DNA of 18,846 bases from Thermoguttaceae bacterium (GCA_017454585.1 JAFTCU010000068.1:1-18846), one strand, 5' to 3'; positions 9,247 to 16,882 are shown, counted from the stretch's first letter. The notes: generated by a model not told the origin, from the letters alone. Made by a program: numbers and translations.

Positions 9247-9274
9247 TGTTTCAAGGGGCGATTTTGTGTATAAT
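9247..9274 (+). promoter_or_regulatory. Predicted promoter of the zinc-ribbon membrane protein
   Basis: A perfect TATAAT (9269-9274) preceded by TGTG. The -35 position at a 16-bp spacing (TGTTTC, 9247-9252) is poor. The leader to the start codon would be about 54 nt. Confidence 0.45.
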
Positions 9275-9334
9275 AAAAGTTTCAGAGGTTAAAAATTCCA
9301 TTCCCTCTCATCCTTTTTAACGTTCAGGTCACTT

Positions 9335-10033
9335 ATGAATTTTCAGTTTTACTGCCCCCAGGGGCATCTACTTCAGGCCGACTCAGCCTCCGCTGGAAGC
9401 ATCATTTCGTGCCCGATTTGCGGGATGCAGTTCATCATTCCCGCCGCACCTGTTCAACCAGTCGTTACGCCCGTGGTTTCGGTCTCGCCCGTTTCCCAGC
9501 CCGCGGAGACTCAGGAGAAACCAGAACAGCCCCAAGAGGATGGTTTGAATTTCGCCGCCAAAGGCCAGCGCAAGAGCGTAAAAGCCGCTAATCTGGACTC
9601 TCTTCTGGAAAAAGCCCAAAACAGCGAGCCGGCTCCCGCTCCGGACGCGGACGATCCTCTCGCCAATATAACACGGCGGAAAGCTCACAAACCTGCCCCG
9701 AAACAGGCAACTTTCTCCACGGAGGAAACAAAAGAAATTCTGAGCACCGCGACGAAAAAGAAGAAAAAAGCCGAGGAACTGGATCAATTCAAAATTCCTT
9801 GCCCTAACGGTCATATACTGGAAGTGGACAAGGAAATGCTCGGCGAGCGTGTTCAATGCCCGGTCTGTCACGCGGTCTATGACCTAAAGCTGGAAAATAG
9901 TCTGGAATACATCAAAGAAAAGAAAGAGGAAGATGAACTGGAAGAGGCCCGACTGGGGAAAATCTGGATCCAGCGCGCGATCATCGCGGGGGTTTTGCTC
10001 CTTTTGTTCCTCATCATCCTGATGTGCACGTGA
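9335..10033 (+). CDS. Tail-anchored membrane protein with two CPxGH-type zinc ribbons
   Basis: 232 aa, function unknown. Two similar ribbon modules are visible: Cys7/His11/Cys26/Cys29 (CPQGH...CPIC) and Cys156/His160/Cys175/Cys178 (CPNGH...CPVC). Each could bind one zinc through a C-x3-H-x14-C-x2-C pattern. Between them is a low-complexity Pro/Glu/Lys linker (about 36-150). After the second ribbon comes a charged helix and a single hydrophobic segment (about 214-231) that ends the protein, so it should be anchored with the ribbons in the cytoplasm. Proteins with such CPxGH ribbons are frequent in planctomycetes. AGGTC lies 7 nt before the ATG. The gene is divergent from rpsA and ends 21 nt from the convergent TPR gene. 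Confidence 0.8.
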   Translation: MNFQFYCPQGHLLQADSASAGSIISCPICGMQFIIPAAPVQPVVTPVVSVSPVSQPAETQEKPEQPQEDGLNFAAKGQRKSVKAANLDSLLEKAQNSEPAPAPDADDPLANITRRKAHKPAPKQATFSTEETKEILSTATKKKKKAEELDQFKIPCPNGHILEVDKEMLGERVQCPVCHAVYDLKLENSLEYIKEKKEEDELEEARLGKIWIQRAIIAGVLLLLFLIILMCT

Positions 10034-10035
10034 GC

Positions 10036-10048
10036 CGGGAAAATCCCG
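10036..10048. terminator. Small hairpin between convergent genes
   Basis: CGGGA/TCCCG (10036-10040 with 10044-10048) with a 3-nt AAA loop, wholly inside the 21-nt gap between two convergent stop codons. There is no clear T-tract, so terminator function is only suggested by position. Confidence 0.3.
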
Positions 10049-10054
10049 AAGGAT

Positions 10055-10603
10055 TCAGACCAGCTCCGCTTTTTTCAGCTGCTCGTCGGAATCCTGCATA
10101 AGCTGGTGAAATTCGGGCCGGGTACGAACCAGGTTGAAATCCGGCTCGTGATCCACGAATTCACGGAATCCCGGATTGAGATGCAGACACCGCGCGAGAT
10201 ACTTCAGGCATTTGTCCGTCTGTTTCGCCAAGGCGTGGTAGCTGGCCAAATTGTAAAGTACCACCGGGTTGTTCGGCTGGAGAATTAAAGCGTTTTCGAG
10301 AGACTCGATCGCCAGATCACACCGACCGACCCGTTTCTGACACATACCGATGAGGAGCCAGTAACTGATTTCCATCGGCTCGAGCAAAACGGCCTGGCCT
10401 AACGGAAACAGCGCGTCCCGGTACTTTTTCAGTTCAAAAAGAGCCGACCCCTCCAAATAAAGAAGATGAGGCGAAAAAGGAAGGTGAAGAGCATTGGCGG
10501 CTTTCACTTCGGCCAACGTGCGTAAAGGAAGCCCCAGCTCCAGGTACCCTTCAGCACGGAGTGTGATTTTGTTCAGTCGAATGGCGTCGAAAGAATCCGT
10601 CAC
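10055..10603 (-). CDS. Small tetratricopeptide-repeat (TPR) protein
   Basis: 182 aa with no signal peptide or membrane segment, so probably cytoplasmic. About three to four TPR units are recognisable, for example around HLLYLEGSALFELKKYRDAL (46-65), ISYWLLIGMCQKRVGRCDLA (79-98) and NPVVLYNLASYHALAKQTDK (113-132). It closes with the DFNLVRTRPEFHQLM ending often seen after bacterial TPR arrays. TPRs mediate protein-protein contacts; the partner cannot be read from the sequence. The start is GTG at 10603, supported by a strong GGAGGAGG site about 7 nt upstream. It has its own promoter and is convergent with the zinc-ribbon gene. Confidence 0.85.
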   Translation of the reverse strand: MTDSFDAIRLNKITLRAEGYLELGLPLRTLAEVKAANALHLPFSPHLLYLEGSALFELKKYRDALFPLGQAVLLEPMEISYWLLIGMCQKRVGRCDLAIESLENALILQPNNPVVLYNLASYHALAKQTDKCLKYLARCLHLNPGFREFVDHEPDFNLVRTRPEFHQLMQDSDEQLKKAELV

Positions 10604-10688
10604 AAGGTCCTCCTCCGTTTCCTCTGCGCGAAAGCAATGATTCCTTCAATCCTCAAAAAAGTTTCTGCTAAAAATCACTATTTCCTTT

Positions 10689-10716
10689 ATTATAGCTCAA
10701 AAGTCCTGAATTTCAA
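10689..10716 (-). promoter_or_regulatory. Predicted promoter of the TPR gene
   Basis: On the minus strand: TTGAAA (10716-10711), 16-bp spacer, perfect TATAAT (10694-10689). The leader is about 80 nt. The rest of 10604-10856 is AT-rich, with runs such as GAAAAAATT, and no gene was seen in it. Confidence 0.65.
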
Positions 10717-10805
10717 CTATTTCCCCGCCTTTAGAGAAATTTTTTGAGAAAAAAGTGAAAAAAATTTCAGAAAATTCAAAAAATTTGGAATATTTTTAGA
10801 CGACT

Positions 10806-10850
10806 CCCCCGGTCATCCAGAAAAAATGATCCAGAAAACTCTTCCGGGGG
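10806..10850 (-). terminator. Possible terminator of the glycosyltransferase operon
   Basis: CCCCCGG (10806-10812) pairs with CCGGGGG (10844-10850), 7 nt past the glycosyltransferase stop. The loop holds a direct repeat of ATCCAGAAAA. There is no immediate T-run on the minus strand, so an intrinsic terminator is uncertain. Confidence 0.4.
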
Positions 10851-10856
10851 CAATAT

Positions 10857-11993
10857 TTAGAATTCCTCGTATATCCTCTGGTACTCCGCGAGCATCTTTC
10901 TTTCCGTAAATTCCTCCTCGAAGCGTACCCGGGCATTCCGCGCGATCATCGTCGCCCACGGCGGGTCACAAAGAAGGACATTCAGATGGGCCGCGATCTG
11001 TTCCCAGTCACCCGACTCGGCCAAAAGGCCATTTTCTCCGTTGAAAACGACCTCGGGAATTCCGCCGACGTTCGTCGCTACGACCGGAACATTCGACGCG
11101 AAAGCCTCCAGGATCGTGAGGGGGATCCCCTCGCTTTTGCTCGTCAGGAGAAAAACGTCCGCAATCTGAAGCAAATCGGAAACGTCCGTACGTTCGCCGA
11201 GCAGCCGGACCCGTTTTTCAAGGCGCATTTCAGAAATCATCTTTTGCAGCGGTTCCAGCTCCGGCCCGTTTCCGGCGAGCAGAAGTACCGGTTTTCGCGC
11301 CTCACCCGCCATCGTCTGGAGCCGCTTCATGGCCCGCAGCGCCGTGGCATGGTCTTTAATGGGATCAAGACGCGCAGTAAAGAGGATCACGTGTTCATCC
11401 TTTAGTCCCAAAGACTCCCGCAGTGTTTTTTTCTGTGCCTCGGTCAAACGGTTTTGAATGAATCGATTTTCGTCCACGCCGTTTCGAATGATCTGCACAC
11501 GATCGGCAGGGATTCCCTCGTTTTGGATGATAGCGTCGCCCACCGACTGACTTACCGCCGTAACACGGTCCCGGGCACTCATCAGGATGCGATTGAAAAT
11601 TTTGTGTTTCCAATTTGGTTGATCCGGGTAAAAACGCCCGTGCTCGGTGAAAAGAATGGGAGGTTTCCGACAGAAAAACCCTCGTGCGCCCATGGCGTAA
11701 AAATAGGGTGTGTACTGATGAGCGTGTACCAACTGAACGTTATATTTCTTCCAGAGACGGGCAATATGGCGCATGCACCCCAGATCAAACCCCGGTTTTC
11801 GGCCAAGGATTTCGACCGGGAACCCCGCCAGACGCATTTCCACGGCCCGGGTCCCTTCCGCGTCGAGGCAGAAAAACACAAATCGCCACCGTTCATCCTG
11901 AAGCTGACGAGCCAGACGCGACGCCAAAATCTCCGCTCCGCCAACGTTCAGCGTGTGGAGCAGCTGACAAACGGTAACAGGCTGTGTAACCAT
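10857..11993 (-). CDS. GT4-family glycosyltransferase
   Basis: 378 aa, GT-B fold, no membrane segment. It probably transfers a sugar from a nucleotide donor onto a growing glycan, at the cytoplasmic face of the membrane. The N-terminal domain has LNVGGAE (15-21) and HAH (90-92). The C-terminal donor-binding domain has ARLDPIKD (207-214), GNGPE (241-245) and the retaining EX7E motif, Glu288 and Glu296 in SEGIPLTILEA. Then comes VVATNVGGIPEV, as usual in this family. The start ATG at 11993 has only a weak GAAAG site upstream. It lies 49 nt behind the nucleotidyltransferase gene with no promoter or terminator between, so the two are probably one transcript. Donor and acceptor cannot be predicted from the sequence. 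Confidence 0.92.
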   Translation of the reverse strand: MVTQPVTVCQLLHTLNVGGAEILASRLARQLQDERWRFVFFCLDAEGTRAVEMRLAGFPVEILGRKPGFDLGCMRHIARLWKKYNVQLVHAHQYTPYFYAMGARGFFCRKPPILFTEHGRFYPDQPNWKHKIFNRILMSARDRVTAVSQSVGDAIIQNEGIPADRVQIIRNGVDENRFIQNRLTEAQKKTLRESLGLKDEHVILFTARLDPIKDHATALRAMKRLQTMAGEARKPVLLLAGNGPELEPLQKMISEMRLEKRVRLLGERTDVSDLLQIADVFLLTSKSEGIPLTILEAFASNVPVVATNVGGIPEVVFNGENGLLAESGDWEQIAAHLNVLLCDPPWATMIARNARVRFEEEFTERKMLAEYQRIYEEF

Positions 11994-12042
11994 GGGAATT
12001 CTTTCAGGTAATTAAGTTAATTTCACTCTGGGGTTTGCCGGA

Positions 12043-13323
12043 CTATTCCAGAAAGATTTTCTCTCCCTTAAAAACAGTTCCAGCGGGAATTTTTTCCCGA
12101 ACTGTTTCCGCGTCGAGGGCGAATGATGGCGCGATTTCCACTTGGGCGTCTTCCGGAACAGACGCTCCAGCGCGACGAATCCACGAAGCGTACAAGGCGC
12201 TCAGGTGGTTTCGAACAAGTTCCGGGTCTTTTTTGAGCGTTGCGAACACCTCGAACCGATCTGCTCGGGCGGCTACGGGATTTCTTGCGTAAGGAAGTAT
12301 GTCAAAAATGAACCGTTCCGGCTTGATCCCCCACTCTTCTCCGTTTCGGGTCTGAATTTTCTTGATTGGGAGATGGTACGGCAAAAAACCCGGTTCTTCC
12401 TGGATCCTCCGAGCCATTCGTTCAAGAAAATCGAGCTGGATCAGGTGGTTTCCAATGCTTCCGGCCCAATACTTCAAAGTCCCTCCAAGGTTGGTCTCTA
12501 TCGCCATGGTTGCGGGGAAATCGAGGTACTCGACTACCCGAAGTGTTTTTCCTTCCGCGTCGCCATGCACGAGATTTCCCACCAGTTCCAGACCATCGTT
12601 TTTCTCCACGATGATGGAACTCATTTCACTCTTTCGAAGCAGGTGTTCCTCCAAAAAGCGTTCATTCAAAACCAAAGCGATTGGATTATCGACGTGGAGC
12701 GTATTGATCGTTTCGATCCCATGCATCCGCATATCGTCGGCGGCGCCGCTAGTCTGTAAGGCGGTGATCAGTCCACCATGACCATCAGGCCCCACGCAAA
12801 TTTTACCGTCAGGCTGGTAAAAAACTGAGCCATCCCGGGGATTCAGCGAGGGCAACTCACTCTGGGAGAAGAAGAAAAAATCAGCTTCGGAAAGGCCAAA
12901 CCACCGATTTTCACGGAAATACTCAATCGTCGGCTCGTGGGAGACCCGGTTCGTCATAATGTACGTCCGAATATCGACTCCGTAATACTGGCGCAAAACC
13001 GCGATCTTTTCGGAGTGAACCTGAAACAGGGATTTCCCCGTCACTGGCATAATGGGGAACGTGCCTTTGGGTTCCAGCCGACCGAGCCGGGACCCCATGC
13101 CTCCGGCAAGGATCACGATTCCCGTTTTTCCGGCTCGAATAAACTCCTCCGATTTTTGGGAGAGATGAAAAATCTGAAACCGCGGCAAATCGATGAAATC
13201 GTCACCGAGGGGCCAGACATCATCCAAACCCACATCTTTTTTGGGGGTTCTGGATTCCTGGAACTGTCGAAACATTTCGACATTCCCGTCTCGGTCATCG
13301 TAATTTTGCGGATTTTCGTTCAT
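12043..13323 (-). CDS. UDPGP-family sugar-1-phosphate uridylyltransferase (UAP1-like)
   Basis: 426 aa. It likely makes a UDP-sugar from UTP and a sugar-1-phosphate in the cytoplasm. The nucleotide-binding signature LAGGMGSRLG (72-81) is followed by EPKG (84-87). GPDGHGGL (178-185) and the metal-site region HVDNP (210-214) also match, as do VEKNDGLELVGN and GNHLIQLDFL. These resemble eukaryotic-type UDP-HexNAc pyrophosphorylases (APDGNGG, VDN) more than bacterial GalU. The substrate is therefore more likely GlcNAc- or GalNAc-1-phosphate than glucose-1-phosphate, but this is inference. The open frame extends upstream to 13410, across the promoter; the ATG at 13323 has GGTGAG about 8 nt before it and is preferred. 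The downstream glycosyltransferase (10857-11993) may use its product. Confidence 0.88.
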   Translation of the reverse strand: MNENPQNYDDRDGNVEMFRQFQESRTPKKDVGLDDVWPLGDDFIDLPRFQIFHLSQKSEEFIRAGKTGIVILAGGMGSRLGRLEPKGTFPIMPVTGKSLFQVHSEKIAVLRQYYGVDIRTYIMTNRVSHEPTIEYFRENRWFGLSEADFFFFSQSELPSLNPRDGSVFYQPDGKICVGPDGHGGLITALQTSGAADDMRMHGIETINTLHVDNPIALVLNERFLEEHLLRKSEMSSIIVEKNDGLELVGNLVHGDAEGKTLRVVEYLDFPATMAIETNLGGTLKYWAGSIGNHLIQLDFLERMARRIQEEPGFLPYHLPIKKIQTRNGEEWGIKPERFIFDILPYARNPVAARADRFEVFATLKKDPELVRNHLSALYASWIRRAGASVPEDAQVEIAPSFALDAETVREKIPAGTVFKGEKIFLE

Positions 13324-13360
13324 CGACTTCTCACCATTTACATTAAAGTCCCACACTTCT

Positions 13361-13388
13361 ATTGTAGCTGAAAATCGAAAAGTTTCAA
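13361..13388 (-). promoter_or_regulatory. Predicted promoter of the uridylyltransferase-glycosyltransferase operon
   Basis: On the minus strand: TTGAAA (13388-13383), 16-bp spacer, TACAAT (13366-13361). The leader is about 30 nt to the ATG at 13323, which also argues against the longer frame. Confidence 0.6.
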
Positions 13389-13426
13389 GGCCCACTGGAA
13401 AAAGAACCAAATCCCTTCCCCACCCC

Positions 13427-13454
13427 TTTAATTTTTCAGAATTTATGGTACAAT
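13427..13454 (+). promoter_or_regulatory. Predicted promoter of the UPF0210 gene
   Basis: TTTAAT, 16-bp spacer, TACAAT (13449-13454) with a TGG extension. The leader is about 40 nt. It stands back to back with the minus-strand promoter at 13361-13388, their -35 boxes 38 bp apart. Confidence 0.55.
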
Positions 13455-13501
13455 GTTTTCAGGACAGGAGTATTTTTCATTTTTGACCCAAGGACCAAAT
13501 T

Positions 13502-14878
13502 ATGCTGAACACCGACGAAATCCTTTCTACGATTGAAATGCTGCACGCGGAACACCTGGACGTGCGTGCGGTTACGCTAGCCCTGAACGTGAACGACTGT
13601 ACGGCCCCGACCGCCGACGGCGTTGCGAAGAAACTTCTGACCAAAATCTCGACTTTTGCCGGGAAACTCGTCCAGACCTGCGACCAGATTGGCGCGAAAT
13701 ACGGCATTCCCGTCATCAACAAGCGTGTGGCTCTTTCACCCATCTCAACGCTTCTGGCCGGTCACGGGACCTCCGCCCCTCTGAAAATCGCGCGAGCTCT
13801 TGATCAGGCGGCTCAGGAATGCGGCATCGATTTCGTTGGCGGTTTCTCGGCGCTCGTCCATAAAGGGATCACCCCGTGGGAAGACCTTCTGATCCGCTCT
13901 CTGCCGGAAGTCCTTTCGGAGACGAAGCAGGTCTGCTCGTCCGTCAACGTCGCCTCCCGCAAGGCCGGGATCAACATGAACGCGGTCAAAATGATGGGCC
14001 AGATCGTCCACGACATCGCGTTCGCGACCGAATCCATTCGGGGCTTTGGCTGCGCGAAACTCGTCATTTTCTCGAACATTCCCGAGGACAGTCCGTTCAT
14101 GGCGGGCGCCTACATGGGGGCGGGCGAGCCGGAAGCCGTCATTAATATCGGCGTCTCCGGACCCGGCGTCGTGAGCAGCGCGCTGAACCGCTTCAAAAGC
14201 CTGCACCACGGCGAAGTCACGCTGGACCAGCTCGCTGAAGAGATCAAGATCACAAGTTTCCGCGTGACCCGCGCCGGCGAGCTGATCGGCCGTGAAGTGG
14301 CGAAAGAGCTCGGCTACGAGTTCGGGATCGTGGACCTTTCACTCGCTCCGACACCCACCGTCGGCGACAGTGTGGGGGAGATCCTCAAAGCGCTTGGAAT
14401 CGCGAAAATCGGCGCGCCCGGTTCCACTGCCGCCGTTGCCATGCTGAACGACGCGGTGAAAAAAGGCGGCCTTTTCGCCTCCAGCTCAGTCGGTGGTTTG
14501 AGTGGCGCGTTCATCCCGGTCAGTGAGGATTCTGCCTTGGCCGACGCAGTCGGAAAAGGGACGCTGGTCCTTGAAAAACTCGAGGCCATGACCACCGTCT
14601 GCTCGGTCGGGCTCGACATGATCGCGATCCCCGGCGAGACGAAACCGGAAACGATCTCCGCCATCATCGCGGACGAAATGGCCATCGGCGTAATTAATAA
14701 CAAAACGACGGCCGCGCGTATCATCCCGGTCCCGGGCGCCAAGGCGGGCGAGATCGTCAACTTCGGCGGTCTGTTCGGTTCCTCGCCGATTATCGAGGTG
14801 CGAAACGATGGCGGAAGTGAGGAATTCATCGGCCACGCCGGACGAATCCCCGCGCCTCTCCAGTCGCTTACGAACTAG
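13502..14878 (+). CDS. UPF0210 (DUF711, PFL) family protein
   Basis: 458 aa, the normal family length (about 450). Recognised from overall sequence, including the N-terminal MLNTDEILSTIEMLHAEHLD, the Gly/Ala-rich core around AGAYMGAGEPEAVINIGVSG, SLAPTPTVGDSVGEIL and the C-terminal NFGGLFGSSPIIEV. Members are soluble cytoplasmic proteins found in many bacteria and archaea, often beside a small ACT-domain protein (UPF0237). No such partner is present here. The biochemical role is not established. AAGGA lies about 8 nt before the ATG. The unknown membrane protein at 14906 follows after 27 nt and is probably co-transcribed. Strong GC-rich codon use and a complete frame suggest a well-expressed gene. 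Confidence 0.92.
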   Translation: MLNTDEILSTIEMLHAEHLDVRAVTLALNVNDCTAPTADGVAKKLLTKISTFAGKLVQTCDQIGAKYGIPVINKRVALSPISTLLAGHGTSAPLKIARALDQAAQECGIDFVGGFSALVHKGITPWEDLLIRSLPEVLSETKQVCSSVNVASRKAGINMNAVKMMGQIVHDIAFATESIRGFGCAKLVIFSNIPEDSPFMAGAYMGAGEPEAVINIGVSGPGVVSSALNRFKSLHHGEVTLDQLAEEIKITSFRVTRAGELIGREVAKELGYEFGIVDLSLAPTPTVGDSVGEILKALGIAKIGAPGSTAAVAMLNDAVKKGGLFASSSVGGLSGAFIPVSEDSALADAVGKGTLVLEKLEAMTTVCSVGLDMIAIPGETKPETISAIIADEMAIGVINNKTTAARIIPVPGAKAGEIVNFGGLFGSSPIIEVRNDGGSEEFIGHAGRIPAPLQSLTN

Positions 14879-14905
14879 TTTCCCCGTCTCCCGAAAAAGA
14901 AAACC

Positions 14906-15475
14906 ATGAGCACGCGCATCCTGCACAAGATCGTGATTTTGTTGACCGTCGTTTTTTTTGGCGTCGGTCTCTACCTCTATGTCACGACAGACCGAAATCT
15001 TTTTACGGCCATTTTTCTGCGTGCAGGTTTCATCTTTTTCATCGCCGCGTGCTTTTGGAAATGGATCCTTCGTATTCCGCCCTGGGCCCAGATCGGCTGG
15101 CTCCCGCTCGTCGCGGCAGTCATCGCGTGGCGGCCCTTTTTACTTAAATTCGCCATTCCAACCTCTCTTGTTCTGATCCTTTTAAGCTCTCCTTTGGGAA
15201 GAGGGGCTTACAAGAAAAAGAATTGGCGCGACTTGAAGAAGTCCTTTTCGGGACCGGCTCCCTCCCCGGGCCAGTCTAAACCTGAGTCAAAGCCTGATCC
15301 GGAACACAAGCCCGTCGTAGAAGTTCTGACGGAACCTGAACCTGAACCGAAGCCGAAGCAAAAGGAGAAGCCACTTTACGGCCCCAATGCGCAAAACGCC
15401 ATGTTTCGCGCACTGAGCCGTGCCGCTGGACGCCAGGTCGGGAAGATGATGAAGAAAAAAGATAAGAAAAACTAA
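14906..15475 (+). CDS. Unknown membrane protein with a Pro/Glu/Lys-rich cytoplasmic tail
   Basis: 189 aa, not recognised. Four hydrophobic segments are visible at about 8-26, 35-54, 60-75 and 78-96. A proline- and charge-rich linker follows (about 115-155, with EPEPEPKPKQKEKP), then a short amphipathic end, NAMFRALSRAAGRQVGKMM, and a lysine-rich terminus. The positive-inside rule places the tail in the cytoplasm. It starts 27 nt after the UPF0210 gene with only a weak GAAAAAG site, so it is probably translated from the same message. Its stop codon directly abuts a tandem hairpin repeat (15476-15576). The linker resembles those that spread a membrane protein's binding tail, but no function can be given. 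Confidence 0.75.
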   Translation: MSTRILHKIVILLTVVFFGVGLYLYVTTDRNLFTAIFLRAGFIFFIAACFWKWILRIPPWAQIGWLPLVAAVIAWRPFLLKFAIPTSLVLILLSSPLGRGAYKKKNWRDLKKSFSGPAPSPGQSKPESKPDPEHKPVVEVLTEPEPEPKPKQKEKPLYGPNAQNAMFRALSRAAGRQVGKMMKKKDKKN

Positions 15476-15576
15476 ACTGCGGGGACGATGCTTCCAGCGT
15501 CGTTAAAAACTGCGGGGACGATGCTTCCAGCGTCGTTAAAATTTGCGGGGACGATGCTTCCAGCGTCGTTAAAAAA
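15476..15576. repeat. Three tandem 33-bp hairpin repeats between convergent genes
   Basis: The unit has the core GCGGGGACGATGCTTCCAGC, continues CGTCGTTAAAA, and occurs three times with the GCGGGG cores at 15479, 15512 and 15545. The cores are identical; only the flanks differ (ACT, ACT, TTT). Each unit can fold as ACGATGCT / AGCGTCGT, 8 bp with one G-U pair and a TCC loop. There are no spacers, so it is not a CRISPR array. The left end follows the stop codon at 15473-15475 without a gap. The stop codon of the minus-strand sialidase-like gene (15571-15569) takes its last base from the third unit. The same sequence family forms the ends of the element at 18594-18686. It could act as a bidirectional terminator; its origin is unknown. 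Confidence 0.9.
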
Positions 15577-16654
15577 CCTCGATGAATTTCATTTTCGCCC
15601 CGGAGTGCATCCCGGCCGCAGCGTACAGAACCCCATCAAAACAGGTGATCCCCGTCCAAATCGAAACGGCGCCGAAAACGCTCTCGGCCGGGCCGAAACT
15701 GCTCCGTGTCAGGGTTTTCACGTCGGAGCCGTCCGAAACGATCGTCTTCATGACGCTGTTCGGGTCGCCTTTGGCCGCCGAGTCTTCGTCCGTCTGGAAA
15801 CTGACGGCCAGCCGTCCGTCCGGCAGCTCGGCAATGCCCGGCGCGCCCGCCTTGGAATTCAGCGTCCCGGGCCTGAAAATCTCCACCGGCTCCGACCAGT
15901 TTTTGCCGTCCTCCGAATAAATCGAGCAAATGACGAACGGAAATCCCTCGGACGCGCAGTGCGTGCTTTCGATCACGCAAACGTACACGCCCGAAGAAAG
16001 TCGCGTCCAGACCGGCATCCCGTCGCGGGAGCGGTGCCGATTCCCGTCGGAAACGACCGTCCGGCCGGTCCACTGCTCACCGTCCCAGACTTTGTACTCG
16101 ATGTTCTGAAAGCCGGACTTCATGACCGAGGCCGCGTCGTTGGCGTAGAAGCAGACCAGTTTGCCGTTGAGTGTTCCAAGGCATGGTTCCCAGACGCCCC
16201 CGCGTGGTTCCCGGTACTCGGCCACGGTGGAGTGGTGCTTCCAGCTCCGGCCCTCGTCCCGCGAAACGCTGACCTGCAGCGACGTGTAAAGCTCTTTGGC
16301 CCCCCTCTTAACCGCGCGGTAGGCGAGGTAAAGATTCTGGCCTTCACGGTAAAAATTGACGTTGGCGCACCGTTTATCCGGCCAAAACGACGCCTGAACG
16401 GGTTCCGTCCACGTCTCGCCACGATCGGCGCTGGCCAGGGTCTGGATCCCCTCCGAGGTTTCGATCCCGGCCAGGATCCGCCCGTCGGACAAACGGCACA
16501 CGCGCGGCGCAAACCCGCATTTTGAAATCAAACGCTCGACCCCATCCGACCACGAAAAACCGCCCGGCTCTGCAAACGCGGACGCACTCAAACCAACCAG
16601 CGCGCAAAGAACCACAGTAAATCGGAAAACGGCAAAAAACGTCTTGTTTCTCAT
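15569..16654 (-). CDS. Secreted sialidase-fold (BNR/Asp-box) protein
   Basis: 361 aa. Residues 1-28 are a typical signal peptide (basic start, hydrophobic core, cleavage after SASAFA), so the mature protein is exported. Three Asp-box motifs of a six-bladed beta-propeller are visible: SADRGETW (75-82), SRDEGRSW (131-138) and SEDGKNW (247-253). APRVCRLSDGRILAG (49-63) and RDGMPVWTRLSSG (210-222) supply arginines in the positions used by this fold, but a classical FRIP motif is absent. The protein may be an exo-sialidase (GH33-like) or a related glycosidase such as GH93-like; specificity is not certain. The frame is open further upstream to 16777, which would bury the signal peptide and cross a consensus promoter, so the ATG at 16654 is preferred. 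There is no clear ribosome binding site. It ends on the hairpin repeat array. Confidence 0.85.
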   Translation of the reverse strand: MRNKTFFAVFRFTVVLCALVGLSASAFAEPGGFSWSDGVERLISKCGFAPRVCRLSDGRILAGIETSEGIQTLASADRGETWTEPVQASFWPDKRCANVNFYREGQNLYLAYRAVKRGAKELYTSLQVSVSRDEGRSWKHHSTVAEYREPRGGVWEPCLGTLNGKLVCFYANDAASVMKSGFQNIEYKVWDGEQWTGRTVVSDGNRHRSRDGMPVWTRLSSGVYVCVIESTHCASEGFPFVICSIYSEDGKNWSEPVEIFRPGTLNSKAGAPGIAELPDGRLAVSFQTDEDSAAKGDPNSVMKTIVSDGSDVKTLTRSSFGPAESVFGAVSIWTGITCFDGVLYAAAGMHSGAKMKFIEVF

Positions 16655-16702
16655 GAGGCGGCAGTATCCGGGACTTGGGGAGACTTCTGAAAACCTGGTT
16701 TT

Positions 16703-16731
16703 ATTATAATCGAAGCCGAAAATCCTGTCAA
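16703..16731 (-). promoter_or_regulatory. Consensus promoter of the sialidase-like gene
   Basis: On the minus strand: TTGACA (16731-16726), 17-bp spacer, TATAAT (16708-16703). Both boxes are perfect. The transcript would begin near 16696, about 42 nt before the ATG at 16654. Confidence 0.75.
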
Positions 16732-16816
16732 GGAGGCGAAAACCCGTCACGTTTATAAAATCCGGTACACGCGACAATCAGTCCCACAAAAAACGACCAA
16801 AACCGCTATAGGCCCC

Positions 16817-16843
16817 GCGGATCGGGCGGATGAGGCGGATGGG
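16817..16843. repeat. Three 9-bp tandem repeats (GCGGATnnG)
   Basis: GCGGATCGG, GCGGATGAG and GCGGATGGG follow one another without a gap. The function is unknown; it may be a fragment of a larger dispersed repeat. Confidence 0.6.
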
Positions 16844-16882
16844 ATTTTAAAAACACCATACCCGTTTCACTTTCACCTTTTA

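Noticed and set aside
13324..13410. Upstream start for the uridylyltransferase
   Set aside because: The extension crosses a good minus-strand promoter and the ATG at 13323 has a GGTGAG site.
13745..14829. Minus-strand open frames within the UPF0210 gene
   Set aside because: Shadows of a GC-rich coding sequence; no domain, start site or promoter supports them.
15476..15576. CRISPR array
   Set aside because: Only three units, directly adjacent with no unique spacers, and no cas genes.
15488..16525. Plus-strand open frame of 345 codons starting in the tandem repeats
   Set aside because: The 33-bp repeats keep the frame open and the rest is antisense to the sialidase-like gene. The product is low-complexity and Arg/Pro-rich.
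16655..16777. Upstream start for the sialidase-like protein
   Set aside because: It would place the signal peptide internally and cross a perfect TTGACA/TATAAT promoter.
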